A stretch of DNA of 14,671 nt from NCBI GenBank assembly GCA_965373045.1, contig CBDVEQ010000046.1, positions 1 to 14,671 on the forward strand, given 5' to 3'. Position numbers and translations under genes: made by a program. Numbering within the stretch: the first letter of the stretch is position 1; each line of letters opens with the position of its first letter. Below are positions 1 through 7,120 of the stretch, in pieces. Source of the stretch: DAOVDI01 sp965373045. Lineage in GTDB: Bacteria > Acidobacteriota > Aminicenantia > Aminicenantales > Aminicenantaceae. A model generated the notes under the pieces. It did no database searches. It was not told the origin of the DNA and saw only the letters and a program-made list of their open reading frames with translations.

Positions 1-582
1 ATCGCAGCAGGCCTGATCTTTATTCTGGCGCCTGATATCGTGGAAGTCTTTTTGTGAAACAAATGGATGCCCATGGTTCCGGACATGCAGATCCTCGCCC
101 TGTCCGGCCTGGTCAGGGCTTTGATAAACACCACCGACCCCCTCCTTTTTGGGGTCGGAAAGCCGGGGATCGAAACGCGATGGCAGCTGGTCCGATTTGT
201 CGTTCTGGCCGCTCTAATCTACCCCTTGACCCATTTATGGGGACTGTTCGGCGCATCTTTGGCGGTATTTTTGAGCCTGTTTGTTTCCAGTTTTGGCTTT
301 AGCTGGTTCGCCGTCAAGATCTCCCGGTGTTCCTGGGGAGAATATCTCAAAATGATCGGCATTCCTCTGATCAGCGCAGTATCGGCTGTTCTCAGTATCC
401 TTGGTTTGAAAACGTTTTTGGGCCGCGGACTACCGGAATTCATTCTTTTCGGACTGACGGGGGTGGTTGTATATCTGGGTATGACCCTTCTCTTTGACCG
501 GCTTTGGGGCTTTCAAATATTCGGATTGATGCGGCAGGTTTTTCACTCAATTCTGGGTACGGGAAACAATCATGATCAATAA
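1..582 (+). pseudogene. Wzx/MATE-like polysaccharide flippase, C-terminal part, interrupted by an in-frame TGA
   Basis: The reading frame is open from the left edge, hits TGA at 55-57, and continues in the same frame to TAA at 580-582. Both sides read as one membrane protein of the oligosaccharide flippase/O-antigen transporter kind: a helix ending in DIVEVFL, then NKWMPMVPDMQILALSGLVRAL, the family's usual loop before the late helices, and several hydrophobic segments after it. Relatives usually have a glycine before the (N/E)KW motif, so TGA most likely arose from GGA by one G-to-T change. Such proteins move lipid-linked sugar units across the inner membrane. The stop overlaps the next gene, a glycosyltransferase, by 11 bases, fitting a surface-polysaccharide operon. 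Internal ATGs at 67 and 76 could restart translation, but without an obvious ribosome site and yielding only a fragment. A sequencing or assembly error is a real alternative. The N-terminal part lies outside the window. Confidence 0.72.
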
Positions 583-1579
583 TAAAAACAAGACTCCTTT
601 CTTCAGCATCATCCTTCCTACCTACAACCGGTCTCAAATTCTCAATCGCGCGGTCCAAAGTATCCTGGATCAGCAGTATCCCCATTTTGAGCTGATCATT
701 GTGGATGACTGTTCCCAGGATGATACACCACATGTTATCAATGGCCTTGAGAAAAAAGACACAAGGATCCGCAGCCTGCGGCTGGAGGAAAACCAGGGTC
801 AATCCGGCGCACGTAACGCGGGTATCTTCTCCGCTCAAGGAGCCTGTATTGCGCTGATTGACGATGATGATGAAATCGTTCCCACATGGCTTTTTAAAGC
901 CAATAAAAAAATAGCCTCCCTTCCGGAATCCTGGGGTGTCCTCTATCCCCGCCAATGGATCAAGGATGACATGACCGGAATCCCTTATCCCAATGTTGTC
1001 TCTCCCATGGAAGGTTATATTTTTAAAAGGCTTATGAAGGGAGAGCTGCTTCCCATCGGGGCGTCAGGTGCTTTTATCAAAAAGGAAGCCCTTTTGGAAT
1101 GCGGAGGGTTTGATATTAACATGTTCGGTATCGAAGATTACGACCTGTGGTTCACCCTGTCCAAAAAGTGGACGTTCCACTTCATCAACGCGCCCCTCGT
1201 TATTGTGCATGAACACCAAGGACCCCGCATTTCCAGACCCGGTGAAAAAATGAACAGTACGCAGAAGCGCTTTATTCAGAAGTGGGAGAAGGACATGATC
1301 CGGTACGGAGGAAAGGAAATATTCTCCTGGCTCCAAAAAAAAAAGAATGCGGAAGATCTCTTCTCCCAAGTGAGAAAAAAAGTCTTTTTTGAAGGCCGCC
1401 GTGCCGCTCTGCGGTTTTTCCTAAGCGCCTGTTCAAAATCCAATTTCAGGATATTCATGAGCCTGAAAATCCTGTTGATCATTCTATTCGGCCTCAGGGT
1501 CTATGACATCCTCAGGCGCATACGCGGATCTTTCTATTGGAGTATTTATAAATTAAAACGACGAAAACACAATTTCTAA
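572..1579 (+). CDS. Family 2 glycosyltransferase (GT-A fold), surface polysaccharide synthesis
   Basis: This 335-residue protein should transfer a sugar from a nucleotide-activated donor to a growing polysaccharide or glycolipid at the cytoplasmic face of the inner membrane. The GT-A domain fills about residues 10-230: FSIILPTYNR at 11-20, the nucleotide-binding Asp pair in IIVDDCS (45-46), the ENQGQSGARNAG segment (73-84), the metal-binding acidic run LIDDDDE (96-101), and the ED-Y-DLW motif (188-193) where the catalytic base of GT2 enzymes usually lies. The C-terminal 100 residues are basic with one hydrophobic stretch (about 285-300) that may touch the membrane. The ATG at 572 overlaps the broken flippase gene by 11 bases, suggesting translational coupling; the ribosome site is weak. 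It is the last gene of its cluster. Donor and acceptor cannot be read from the sequence. Confidence 0.9.
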   Translation: MINNKNKTPFFSIILPTYNRSQILNRAVQSILDQQYPHFELIIVDDCSQDDTPHVINGLEKKDTRIRSLRLEENQGQSGARNAGIFSAQGACIALIDDDDEIVPTWLFKANKKIASLPESWGVLYPRQWIKDDMTGIPYPNVVSPMEGYIFKRLMKGELLPIGASGAFIKKEALLECGGFDINMFGIEDYDLWFTLSKKWTFHFINAPLVIVHEHQGPRISRPGEKMNSTQKRFIQKWEKDMIRYGGKEIFSWLQKKKNAEDLFSQVRKKVFFEGRRAALRFFLSACSKSNFRIFMSLKILLIILFGLRVYDILRRIRGSFYWSIYKLKRRKHNF

Positions 1580-1716
1580 CCTGGATTATTCACAAAAACA
1601 TATGTCAGGCTATCGGCAGCTTTTATGAACAAAGCAGGTTAAATCCTTGACAGCTAAAACACATCATCTTAAACTAGCCTTTCATACCAACTTTGTAAAC
1701 ATACTGGAGGCATTTT
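1580..1716. other. Intergenic region between glycosyltransferase and fumarase operon
   Basis: This 137-base gap separates the polysaccharide cluster from the fum-kor operon. It holds a promoter-like pair (listed separately) and a GGAGG ribosome site at 1706-1710, six bases before the fumarase ATG. I see no convincing terminator for the upstream cluster and none of the short-repeat families found in later gaps. Confidence 0.6.
1647..1675 (+). promoter_or_regulatory. Sigma70-like promoter for the fum-kor operon
   Basis: A perfect TTGACA (1647-1652) is followed after 17 bases by TAAACT (1670-1675), four of six matches to TATAAT. It lies 42 bases before the fumarase ATG, giving a short leader that contains the GGAGG ribosome site. 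Sequence match only; no operator is evident. Confidence 0.6.
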
Positions 1717-2574
1717 ATGAAAATCATACGTCTTTCCGAGGTCAGAGATAAAATAAAAGACCTTGTTCAAACAGCCAATTTTGAGCTACAGGATGATGTG
1801 CTCGATGTCATCAAAGATATGGAAGCTAAGGAGGAATCTCCGGCCGGAAAAGCCGTGTTCGAACAGATCCTTGAAAACTCCCGGATCGCACGGGAGGAAA
1901 AACTCGGGCTCTGTCAGGATACAGGCCTCGCGATATTTTTCGTGGAGATGGGCGAGGATGTAGAACTGGACAAAGACGACGGGCTTGGAAGTTTGAAAGA
2001 CGCTATCTCCGAAGGCACACGCCTGGGATATGAGGAAGGCTATCTGAGAAAATCCGTTGTGGAAGATCCCATCAGGCGTAAAAATACCGGCGACAACACC
2101 CCTGTTTTTATCCACTGGGAACTGGAACCGGGAGAAATATTCAAGATCACATTTGTCGCTAAAGGCGGGGGAGCGGAAAACATGAGCGCAGTACGTATGT
2201 TTGCCCCTGCCGCAGGACAGGAAGGTGTAGAGAACTTTGTTGTGGAAACTGCTGATAAGGGAGGATCTAATCCCTGTCCTCCAATCGTGGTGGGTGTAGG
2301 AGTTGGAGGCAATTTTGAATATTCTGCCCTGCTCGCCAAAAAATCTCTTCTCAGAAAACCCCTCGGATCTCATAATCCCGATCCTTTTTATGCTGATATG
2401 GAAACGAGACTGCTGGAGAGGATCAACAATCTAGGCATTGGCCCACAGGGAATGGGAGGCCGGATAACAGCGTTAGCCGTTCATGTCGAGTCCTTCCCCT
2501 GTCATATCGCTTCCATGCCGGTTGCGGTCAACATCCAGTGCCATTCACACCGTGTGATGTCCTTTGAATTGTAA
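1717..2574 (+). CDS. fumA: Class I (Fe-S) fumarate hydratase, alpha subunit
   Basis: This 285-residue protein is the N-terminal (alpha) half of two-subunit class I fumarases, related to L(+)-tartrate dehydratase alpha (TtdA). The enzyme interconverts fumarate and malate using an oxygen-sensitive [4Fe-4S] cluster with one non-protein-ligated iron. The three cluster cysteines of the family are visible: C66 in GLCQDTG, C187 in GSNPCPPIVVGVGVGG, and C275 in NIQCHSHR. Length matches stand-alone alpha subunits. The start has GGAGG six bases upstream and a good promoter. The partner beta subunit, needed for a complete active site and often the next gene, is absent; the following gene is a ferredoxin 24 bases downstream. 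The operon with a 2-oxoacid:ferredoxin oxidoreductase suggests a role in an anaerobic, possibly incomplete, TCA pathway. Tartrate dehydratase activity cannot be excluded. Confidence 0.9.
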   Translation: MKIIRLSEVRDKIKDLVQTANFELQDDVLDVIKDMEAKEESPAGKAVFEQILENSRIAREEKLGLCQDTGLAIFFVEMGEDVELDKDDGLGSLKDAISEGTRLGYEEGYLRKSVVEDPIRRKNTGDNTPVFIHWELEPGEIFKITFVAKGGGAENMSAVRMFAPAAGQEGVENFVVETADKGGSNPCPPIVVGVGVGGNFEYSALLAKKSLLRKPLGSHNPDPFYADMETRLLERINNLGIGPQGMGGRITALAVHVESFPCHIASMPVAVNIQCHSHRVMSFEL

Positions 2575-2598
2575 ACCTTATCATTAGAGGAGAAAATA

Positions 2599-2823
2599 AT
2601 GCCGTTTAAAGGATATGTGGAAATATCAGTGGAAGGATGCAAAGGATGCGGTTTATGCGTCCTTCATTGTCCCACCAAATGTCTGGAGCTCAACATGTCG
2701 GACACAAACAGCTACAGCATGCACTACTCCTATTTGAAGGAACCGGATAAATGCATTGCCTGCCAGAACTGCTCCATTATCTGTCCGGATGCAGCTATAA
2801 CCGTTTATAAAAAGATCGCATAA
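2599..2823 (+). CDS. korD: 2-oxoacid:ferredoxin oxidoreductase delta subunit (2x[4Fe-4S] ferredoxin)
   Basis: This 74-residue protein carries two [4Fe-4S] binding motifs: C14-x2-C17-x2-C20-x3-C24-P, and C52-x2-C55-x2-C58-x3-C62-P. This is the bacterial ferredoxin fold used as the delta subunit of four-subunit 2-oxoacid oxidoreductases, where it relays electrons from the TPP/Fe-S site to external ferredoxin. The loop between the clusters contains a short insert (about residues 30-50) typical of KorD/PorD-like subunits. AGAGGAG (2586-2592) sits six bases before the ATG. It lies 24 bases after fumA and 13 before korA, so it belongs to the same transcript. The D-A-B-C order is a common one for this enzyme family. 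Confidence 0.9.
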   Translation: MPFKGYVEISVEGCKGCGLCVLHCPTKCLELNMSDTNSYSMHYSYLKEPDKCIACQNCSIICPDAAITVYKKIA

Positions 2824-2825
2824 TA

Positions 2826-2831
2826 GGGAGG
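2826..2831 (+). promoter_or_regulatory. Ribosome-binding site fixing the TTG start of korA
   Basis: GGGAGG ends five bases before TTG at 2837, a good spacing. The next in-frame ATG (2855) has no comparable site and would remove MGEIRL, which relatives usually share. This supports the TTG start. Confidence 0.7.
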
Positions 2832-2836
2832 CGAAA

Positions 2837-3892
2837 TTGGGTGAAATAAGATTAATGAAGGGGAATGAGGCCCTTGGCGAAGCAGCTATCCGTGCCGGCC
2901 TGCAGGGATACTTCGGGTATCCGATCACCCCTCAATCCGAAGTCATCGAATACCTGGCACAGGAAGAGCCCAAGTACGATTATGTTCTTATCCAGGCTGA
3001 AAGCGAGGTGGCTGCAGTCAATATGATGTACGGGGCCGGAGGCGCCGGAGCCCGCATCATGACGACCACATCCTCTCCGGGTTTTTCCCTGATGCAGGAA
3101 GGAGTCTCTTATCTTGTATGCACGGAGATTCCCTGTCTGTTCGCCAACATAGTGCGTGGAGGACCGGGACTTGGGACCATCCAGGCAAGTCAGGGAGATT
3201 ATTTCCAGGCTACCAAGGGAGGGGGCCATGGAGACTACAACATGATCGTACTTGCCCCCAATTCTGTCCAGGAAATGGCGGACCACACATTCCTTGGATT
3301 CGAACTTGCGGATAAATACCGCAGCCCTGTTTTATTGTTATCAGACGGATCTATCGGACAGATGATGGAAAAAGTCGAACTCCCTGATCCAAAACCCTAC
3401 AAACCCAATAAACCCTGGGCCACTGTAGGAAAACCGAAAAACAGAGAGAGGAACATCCTGACCTCCCTTTATATTTTGTCTGATGATATGGAAAAAAAGA
3501 ACATTCACCTTCAGGCAAAATTTGAAGAAATGGAGAAAAATGAGGTCCGGTTCGAGGAATACAGAACAGAGGATGCTGAGATCATCATTACGGCTTTTGG
3601 CTTGACCTCAAGGATATCTAAAAAAGCTGTGGATATCGGAAGGGAATCCGGTATTAAGCTTGGACTTTTCCGGCCTATCACACTCTGGCCCTTTCCAAAA
3701 AAAAGGATAGAGGAACTCGCTTCAAAAAAAGAGGTGAAATTCTTCATTTCCGTTGAGATGAACGCAGGCCAGATGAAAGAAGATGTCATGCTGAATGTTT
3801 ACGGTAAAAAACCTGTCTATTTCTTCGGCCGGTTTGGTGGGATCATACCCACACCTGAAGAGATCCTGGGAGCAATAAAATCACATCTATAG
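2837..3892 (+). CDS. korA: 2-oxoacid:ferredoxin oxidoreductase alpha subunit (KorA / VorB type)
   Basis: This 351-residue subunit forms the pyrimidine-binding and transketolase-C-like part of a ferredoxin-dependent 2-oxoacid oxidoreductase, which converts a 2-oxoacid plus CoA to acyl-CoA and CO2 while reducing ferredoxin, or the reverse. Visible features are the N-terminal LMKGNEALGEAAIRAG, the signature GYPITPQSE (27-35), the conserved segment QAESEVAAVNMMYGAGGAGAR, RGGPGLGTIQASQGDYFQATKGGGHGDY, and a C-terminal Rossmann-like half beginning near residue 245. Length and N-terminus resemble the group annotated VorB (2-oxoisovalerate, branched-chain) at least as much as 2-oxoglutarate KorA, so the substrate is open; the fumarase neighbour favours 2-oxoglutarate. 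Start is TTG. A 133-base gap filled with repeats separates it from korB, unlike the tight spacing elsewhere in the operon. Confidence 0.9.
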   Translation: MGEIRLMKGNEALGEAAIRAGLQGYFGYPITPQSEVIEYLAQEEPKYDYVLIQAESEVAAVNMMYGAGGAGARIMTTTSSPGFSLMQEGVSYLVCTEIPCLFANIVRGGPGLGTIQASQGDYFQATKGGGHGDYNMIVLAPNSVQEMADHTFLGFELADKYRSPVLLLSDGSIGQMMEKVELPDPKPYKPNKPWATVGKPKNRERNILTSLYILSDDMEKKNIHLQAKFEEMEKNEVRFEEYRTEDAEIIITAFGLTSRISKKAVDIGRESGIKLGLFRPITLWPFPKKRIEELASKKEVKFFISVEMNAGQMKEDVMLNVYGKKPVYFFGRFGGIIPTPEEILGAIKSHL

Positions 3893-3903
3893 AAAAGAGA
3901 AGA

Positions 3904-3979
3904 GGCCAAGGGCCAAGGGCCAAAGGCCAAAGTAAGACGTCATTCCCACGAAAGTGGGAATCCAGGATAAGAGAAGAGG
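3904..3979 (+). repeat. Composite repeat copy A: GGCCAAR heptamers plus 28-bp hairpin
   Basis: Four tandem heptamers (two GGCCAAG, two GGCCAAA) span 3904-3931. The 28-bp hairpin element lies at 3938-3965: its core ATTCCCACGAAAGTGGGAAT (3942-3961) has a perfect 8-bp stem and a GAAA loop. Positions 3911-3979 match 7170-7238 with one mismatch in 69 bases. A further GGCCAAG sits at 4001-4007 just before the korB ribosome site. The element interrupts the kor operon between the alpha and beta subunit genes. Confidence 0.9.
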
Positions 3980-4025
3980 CCTAAAGTCATTTAATATATA
4001 GGCCAAGAGAGAAAGGAGTTATTGA

Positions 4026-4790
4026 ATGAAGGAAGGATATGAACTGTTATACAAGCGGCCTAAAACATTATTGGATAAAAGAATGCACTACTGCCCCGGC
4101 TGTTTTCATTCCACAATACACAAACTGATAATGGAGGTAGTGGAAGAGCTGGATATTCAGGACAGGACAGTGGGTGTTTGCCCGGTCGGCTGTTCGGTTT
4201 TTGCATACGATTATTTGGATATCGACATGCAGGAAGCGGCACATGGACGTGCTGCTGCGGTCGCCACCGGCATTAAACGTATGCTGCCGGACAGGATCGT
4301 GTTTTCATATCAGGGCGACGGAGATCTGGCCGCCATCGGCACAGCAGAAACCCTACATGCATGCAACAGGGGAGAAAATTTTACTTTTATATTTATTAAC
4401 AACGGGATCTACGGCATGACAGGAGGTCAGATGGCGCCCACGACCCTAGAAGGCCAGAAGACCTCAACATCTCCCTATGGCAGAAACACATCCACAGCAG
4501 GAATGCCCATGAAAATGGCTGAGATCATTGCAACCTTTGAAAAGGTCTATTATGTAGAACGCGTCAGCTGCAATACTCCGGCTAATACAAGAAAAGCACG
4601 AAAGGCTATTAAAAAATCTTTTGAATATCAGATGCAGGACAGGGGTACTTCCTTTATCGAAGTCGCTTCCAACTGCCCTTCCGGATGGAAATGCACTCCG
4701 ATCGAATCGTTGGACTGGATCAAAGACCAGGTACTCCCCTACTATCCCCTCGGTGTCTTGAAGGACCTGGGTAAAGAGGAGGTCAAATAA
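4026..4790 (+). CDS. korB: 2-oxoacid:ferredoxin oxidoreductase beta subunit (TPP-binding)
   Basis: This 254-residue subunit binds thiamine diphosphate and carries the catalytic site together with the alpha subunit. The TPP/Mg motif is GDGD at 97-100, closed by INNGIYGMTGGQ with N125-N126. CPGC (23-26), CPVGC (52-56) and C217 match the pattern of cysteines that hold the [4Fe-4S] cluster in beta subunits of two-subunit relatives. The HGRA motif (73-76) is also typical. AAGGAG (4013-4018) precedes ATG by seven bases. Its stop overlaps the korC start (TAATG), so the two are probably translationally coupled. The repeat-filled gap upstream may alter the level of beta and gamma relative to alpha. 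Substrate preference between 2-oxoglutarate and branched-chain 2-oxoacids is not resolved. Confidence 0.92.
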   Translation: MKEGYELLYKRPKTLLDKRMHYCPGCFHSTIHKLIMEVVEELDIQDRTVGVCPVGCSVFAYDYLDIDMQEAAHGRAAAVATGIKRMLPDRIVFSYQGDGDLAAIGTAETLHACNRGENFTFIFINNGIYGMTGGQMAPTTLEGQKTSTSPYGRNTSTAGMPMKMAEIIATFEKVYYVERVSCNTPANTRKARKAIKKSFEYQMQDRGTSFIEVASNCPSGWKCTPIESLDWIKDQVLPYYPLGVLKDLGKEEVK

Positions 4791-5326
4791 TGCTGCAGGA
4801 AATGATCTTTGCTGGCTTCGGAGGACAAGGAGTTCTCTCCATGGGAACCATCCTGGCCTACGCGGCTATGAAAGAAGGTAAAGAAGTCAGTTGGATGCCG
4901 TCCTATGGCCCGGAAATGAGGGGCGGAACAGCAAACTGCATAGTTAATATCAGCAACCAGCCGATCTCTTCGCCTGTTGTGAATGAATATGATCTCGGGG
5001 TTGTGCTCAACCAACCATCATTGAAAAAATTCGAGCCCAAGGTCAAAAATGGAGGGATACTGATCTGGGAGAGCACAAATATCAAGGAAGCTCCAAAACG
5101 GACGGATATCCAGCTCTACGCACTGCCTGCAGTTGAAATAGCTACGAATGAGCTTAAGAATGTCAAGGTCATGAACATGATCGTTCTTGGCGCCCTGCTC
5201 AAACTCAAACAGATCGTTAAGAAAGAATCTGTTCTTATCGCATTAAAAGCAGCATTGCCTGAGCGCCACCACCATCTTTTGCCTCTTAATGAAAAGGCCA
5301 TCAATCTTGGAATGAACCTATTTTGA
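4790..5326 (+). CDS. korC: 2-oxoacid:ferredoxin oxidoreductase gamma subunit
   Basis: This 178-residue protein is the gamma subunit, the domain that in two-subunit enzymes is fused to alpha. GFGGQGV at 9-15 and the MPSYGPEMRGGTANC segment (about 38-52) are the family hallmarks. It helps assemble the active complex and is thought to contribute to CoA binding. The ATG shares one base with the korB stop, and AGAGGAGG lies just upstream at 4775-4782. The final nine bases overlap the 3' end of the opposite-strand thioredoxin gene, so the two transcripts converge with no space for a conventional terminator between the stop codons. Confidence 0.92.
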   Translation: MLQEMIFAGFGGQGVLSMGTILAYAAMKEGKEVSWMPSYGPEMRGGTANCIVNISNQPISSPVVNEYDLGVVLNQPSLKKFEPKVKNGGILIWESTNIKEAPKRTDIQLYALPAVEIATNELKNVKVMNMIVLGALLKLKQIVKKESVLIALKAALPERHHHLLPLNEKAINLGMNLF

Positions 5327-5824
5327 AAACTCTTTGATATATTTTGCTATTGCATCTCTAGTCACGACTCCAACATGTCTATGAGCAATCGCTCCTTTTG
5401 AATCAATGATAATGGTCGAAGGTATATAGTTCCCCGGCTGAAATGCTTGGACAATCTCGTCCGTGGCCATGGCTACTGGGTAATTGATATCATTGTCCTT
5501 TACGAACTGGCGAACTTTATCCTCAGTGTCGCTTACAGCCAGGCCCAGAATTTCCAGTCCCTCATCTTTAAACTCATCATAGGCTTTGATAAAATACGGG
5601 ATTTCCTTCAGGCAGGGAGGACACCATGTCGCCCAGAAATTTACGATGATAACTTTGCCTTCAAGGTCTTTGGAATCCAGAATATTTCCGTTCAAATCAG
5701 CAATCTGAAAAGCCGGCGCTTTTTCGGCTTCTCCGGCCTTTCCCGCTGTGGCTGTATTTTCCGAAGCCCCACAATTTATTATCATCAAAAGCACCGGGAT
5801 TAATATTAATAAATTTCTCTTCAT
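5318..5824 (-). CDS. TlpA/ResA-like thioredoxin lipoprotein
   Basis: This 168-residue protein begins with a short basic, hydrophobic signal (MKRNLLILIPVLLMIINC). C18 is the likely lipidation site, although Asn at -1 (IINC) is less usual than Gly, Ala or Ser. The mature part is an AhpC/TSA-thioredoxin domain with the redox motif WCPPC (C68, C71) in FWATWCPPCLKEIP and the cis-proline region IPST (P135). It probably acts on the periplasmic side of a membrane, reducing disulfides, for example in cytochrome c maturation or exported thiol proteins. GGAG lies six bases before the ATG. An octamer repeat array starts 26 bases upstream. It is in the same direction as fabH but 223 bases away. The 3' end overlaps korC by nine bases in convergent orientation. 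The true client is unknown. Confidence 0.88.
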   Translation of the reverse strand: MKRNLLILIPVLLMIINCGASENTATAGKAGEAEKAPAFQIADLNGNILDSKDLEGKVIIVNFWATWCPPCLKEIPYFIKAYDEFKDEGLEILGLAVSDTEDKVRQFVKDNDINYPVAMATDEIVQAFQPGNYIPSTIIIDSKGAIAHRHVGVVTRDAIAKYIKEFSK

Positions 5825-5850
5825 TTTTTACTCCATAATGAGATACAAAG

Positions 5851-5882
5851 GGTTCGAGGATTCAAGGGTTCAAGGATTCAAG
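5851..5882 (+). repeat. Tandem octamer array, four units (GGTTCGAG/GATTCAAG type)
   Basis: Four adjacent 8-base units, alternating GGTTCRAG and GATTCAAG, without gaps. The array is 26 bases 5' of the thioredoxin gene, read antisense to it. The same octamers recur at 7258-7273, 9789-9820 and 13952-13991. Confidence 0.9.
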
Positions 5883-5961
5883 TGCTTTTCTTTCTAACGA
5901 TTTAATAAGCGCCTTAAAAATCCACTCAGCCTCTCCTCTCCCCTCGTCTTTATCGCCTCTC

Positions 5962-5989
5962 CGTCATCCTCACGCAGGCGGAGATCCAG
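5962..5989 (+). repeat. Degenerate copy D of the 28-bp hairpin element
   Basis: It matches the hairpin element at 3938-3965 in 21 of 28 positions, with the outer six bases on each side intact (CGTCAT and ATCCAG). The stem has two mismatches and one wobble pair, so this copy looks decayed. Confidence 0.6.
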
Positions 5990-6007
5990 TTCCTAAAGTT
6001 TATTGAG

Positions 6008-6045
6008 TTTCTTGACTTCAACGACTCCAATAGACTTCTATAGAC
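6008..6045 (-). repeat. Decamer array, left flank of fabH (minus orientation)
   Basis: On the minus strand, two decamers (GTCTATAGAA, GTCTATTGGA) are followed by two degenerate 9-base units beginning GTC. The array begins two bases after the fabH stop codon. The related array on the other side of fabH (7121-7170) runs in the opposite direction. Confidence 0.75.
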
Positions 6046-6047
6046 TC

Positions 6048-7040
6048 TTACCATCTGTATGTGATCCCAGCCCACGTAAATCCAGAACCAAAGGCAACCA
6101 TAACAATATTATCGCCCTTTTTTAACCGGCCCTCAGTAAACATCTCATGTACGCCGATAGGAATGGTAGCAGCAGACATGTTTCCATATTTGTGAATATT
6201 TGTAAAAACTTTCTCCTCGGGAAGACCCAACCGGTTTCCCGTAGCCTTAACAATTCGAATATTGGCTTGATGGGGAAAAAGATAATCAATATCTTTTGTC
6301 TCCAAACCTGCTTTTTTGACTGCTTCAACAGCGGCCAGGCCCATTTTTTTAACTGCATGTTTAAAGACCTCGTTCCCCTTCATATGAAGATATTGAAGGT
6401 CTTCATCAACATTCTCTTTCCTAATTGGAACCCGCGAACCTCCTCCCGGCATAAAAAGAAGGTCTCCCAGATTTCCATCCGCCTTCCAGTAATAAGAAAG
6501 CATTCCGGATTCATCCCGGCTCTCTTCAAGAACAGCTGCCCCTGCGCCGTCTCCAAACAATACACATGTATTGCGGTCTTTCCAGTTGGTTATCTTTGTC
6601 AAAGATTCAACCGCGATCAGCAAAATACGCTTGGATGTTTCACTCAATATTAGACTTTCGCTTAAAATCATACCGTAGAGAAAACCGGAACAGGCCCCTG
6701 CTATATCAAAAGAAGGAATAGGCCCGGCTCCCAGTCCCTTCTGAACCCAGCATGCAGTGGATGGAAAGGGAGTATCCGGAGTTACGGACGCGACCATGAT
6801 CAGATCAATATCATCAATAGTTATGCCTGCATTTTTGATCGCCATCTTTGCAGCCCCAATGGCAAGGTCTGAAGAAGCCTGATTTTCTGAGGCAATCCGT
6901 CTCTCTTTGATACCTGTTCGAGTAGTGATCCATTCATCAGACGTATCCACTATTTTTTCCAGATCTGCATTGGTTAGAACTTTATCAGGGACACACATTC
7001 CAGTCCCGATGATCTTGATTTTCCGTTTCTGCATATCCAT
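6048..7040 (-). CDS. fabH: 3-oxoacyl-ACP synthase III (KAS III)
   Basis: This 330-residue enzyme condenses an acyl-CoA primer with malonyl-ACP to start fatty acid synthesis in the cytoplasm. The catalytic triad is visible: C117 in DIAGACSGF, H257 in FPHQANIRI and N287 in KYGNMSAATIP. The N-terminal DTSDEWITTRTGIKERRIA and the C-terminal GSGFTWAGITYRW are typical, and the length is normal. The start at 7040 has AAGG five bases upstream; a second ATG two codons on would also work. No other fatty acid genes are in the window, so this is a stand-alone copy. It is bracketed by inverted decamer repeat arrays. Its primer preference (acetyl, branched or other acyl-CoA) cannot be told, but a branched-chain 2-oxoacid oxidoreductase nearby could in principle supply branched primers. 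Confidence 0.95.
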   Translation of the reverse strand: MDMQKRKIKIIGTGMCVPDKVLTNADLEKIVDTSDEWITTRTGIKERRIASENQASSDLAIGAAKMAIKNAGITIDDIDLIMVASVTPDTPFPSTACWVQKGLGAGPIPSFDIAGACSGFLYGMILSESLILSETSKRILLIAVESLTKITNWKDRNTCVLFGDGAGAAVLEESRDESGMLSYYWKADGNLGDLLFMPGGGSRVPIRKENVDEDLQYLHMKGNEVFKHAVKKMGLAAVEAVKKAGLETKDIDYLFPHQANIRIVKATGNRLGLPEEKVFTNIHKYGNMSAATIPIGVHEMFTEGRLKKGDNIVMVAFGSGFTWAGITYRW

Positions 7041-7060
7041 TATTACCTTAAAAGCATTAT

Positions 7061-7089
7061 TCTATAGCATACTTGCCCCTGATTTGCAA
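7061..7089 (-). promoter_or_regulatory. Possible sigma70-like promoter for fabH
   Basis: On the minus strand, TTGCAA (7084-7089) is followed after 17 bases by TATAGA (7061-7066), each four of six matches to consensus. It lies 21 bases before the fabH ATG. Moderate match only. Confidence 0.4.
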
Positions 7090-7120
7090 ATATGGCAGAA
7101 TAAACGAAGACAAGTAAAAA

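Larger units (their letters stand above)
5825..6047. other. Repeat-rich gap between fabH and the thioredoxin gene
   Basis: This 223-base gap contains an octamer array, a C/T-rich stretch, a degenerate hairpin element and a decamer array, and no plausible gene. It is the longest gene-free stretch in the window. Confidence 0.7.

Noticed and set aside
55..57. TGA read as glycine or selenocysteine
   Set aside because: TGA ends korC, queH and the right-edge gene as a normal stop, and relatives are expected to have glycine, not cysteine, at this place. A point mutation or sequence error is simpler.
440..955. 171-residue open frame antisense to the flippase and glycosyltransferase
   Set aside because: It overlaps two genes with clear family motifs and looks like a composition shadow.
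1786..2373. 195-residue open frame antisense to fumA
   Set aside because: The sense strand encodes a conserved enzyme with all key cysteines; the antisense product shows no domain and no ribosome site.
3938..3965. Rho-independent terminator in the kor operon
   Set aside because: The stem is good but no run of T follows it, and the same element occurs in both orientations in other gaps.
6147..6653. 168-residue open frame antisense to fabH
   Set aside because: FabH is unambiguous on the other strand; the product is low-quality and lacks motifs.
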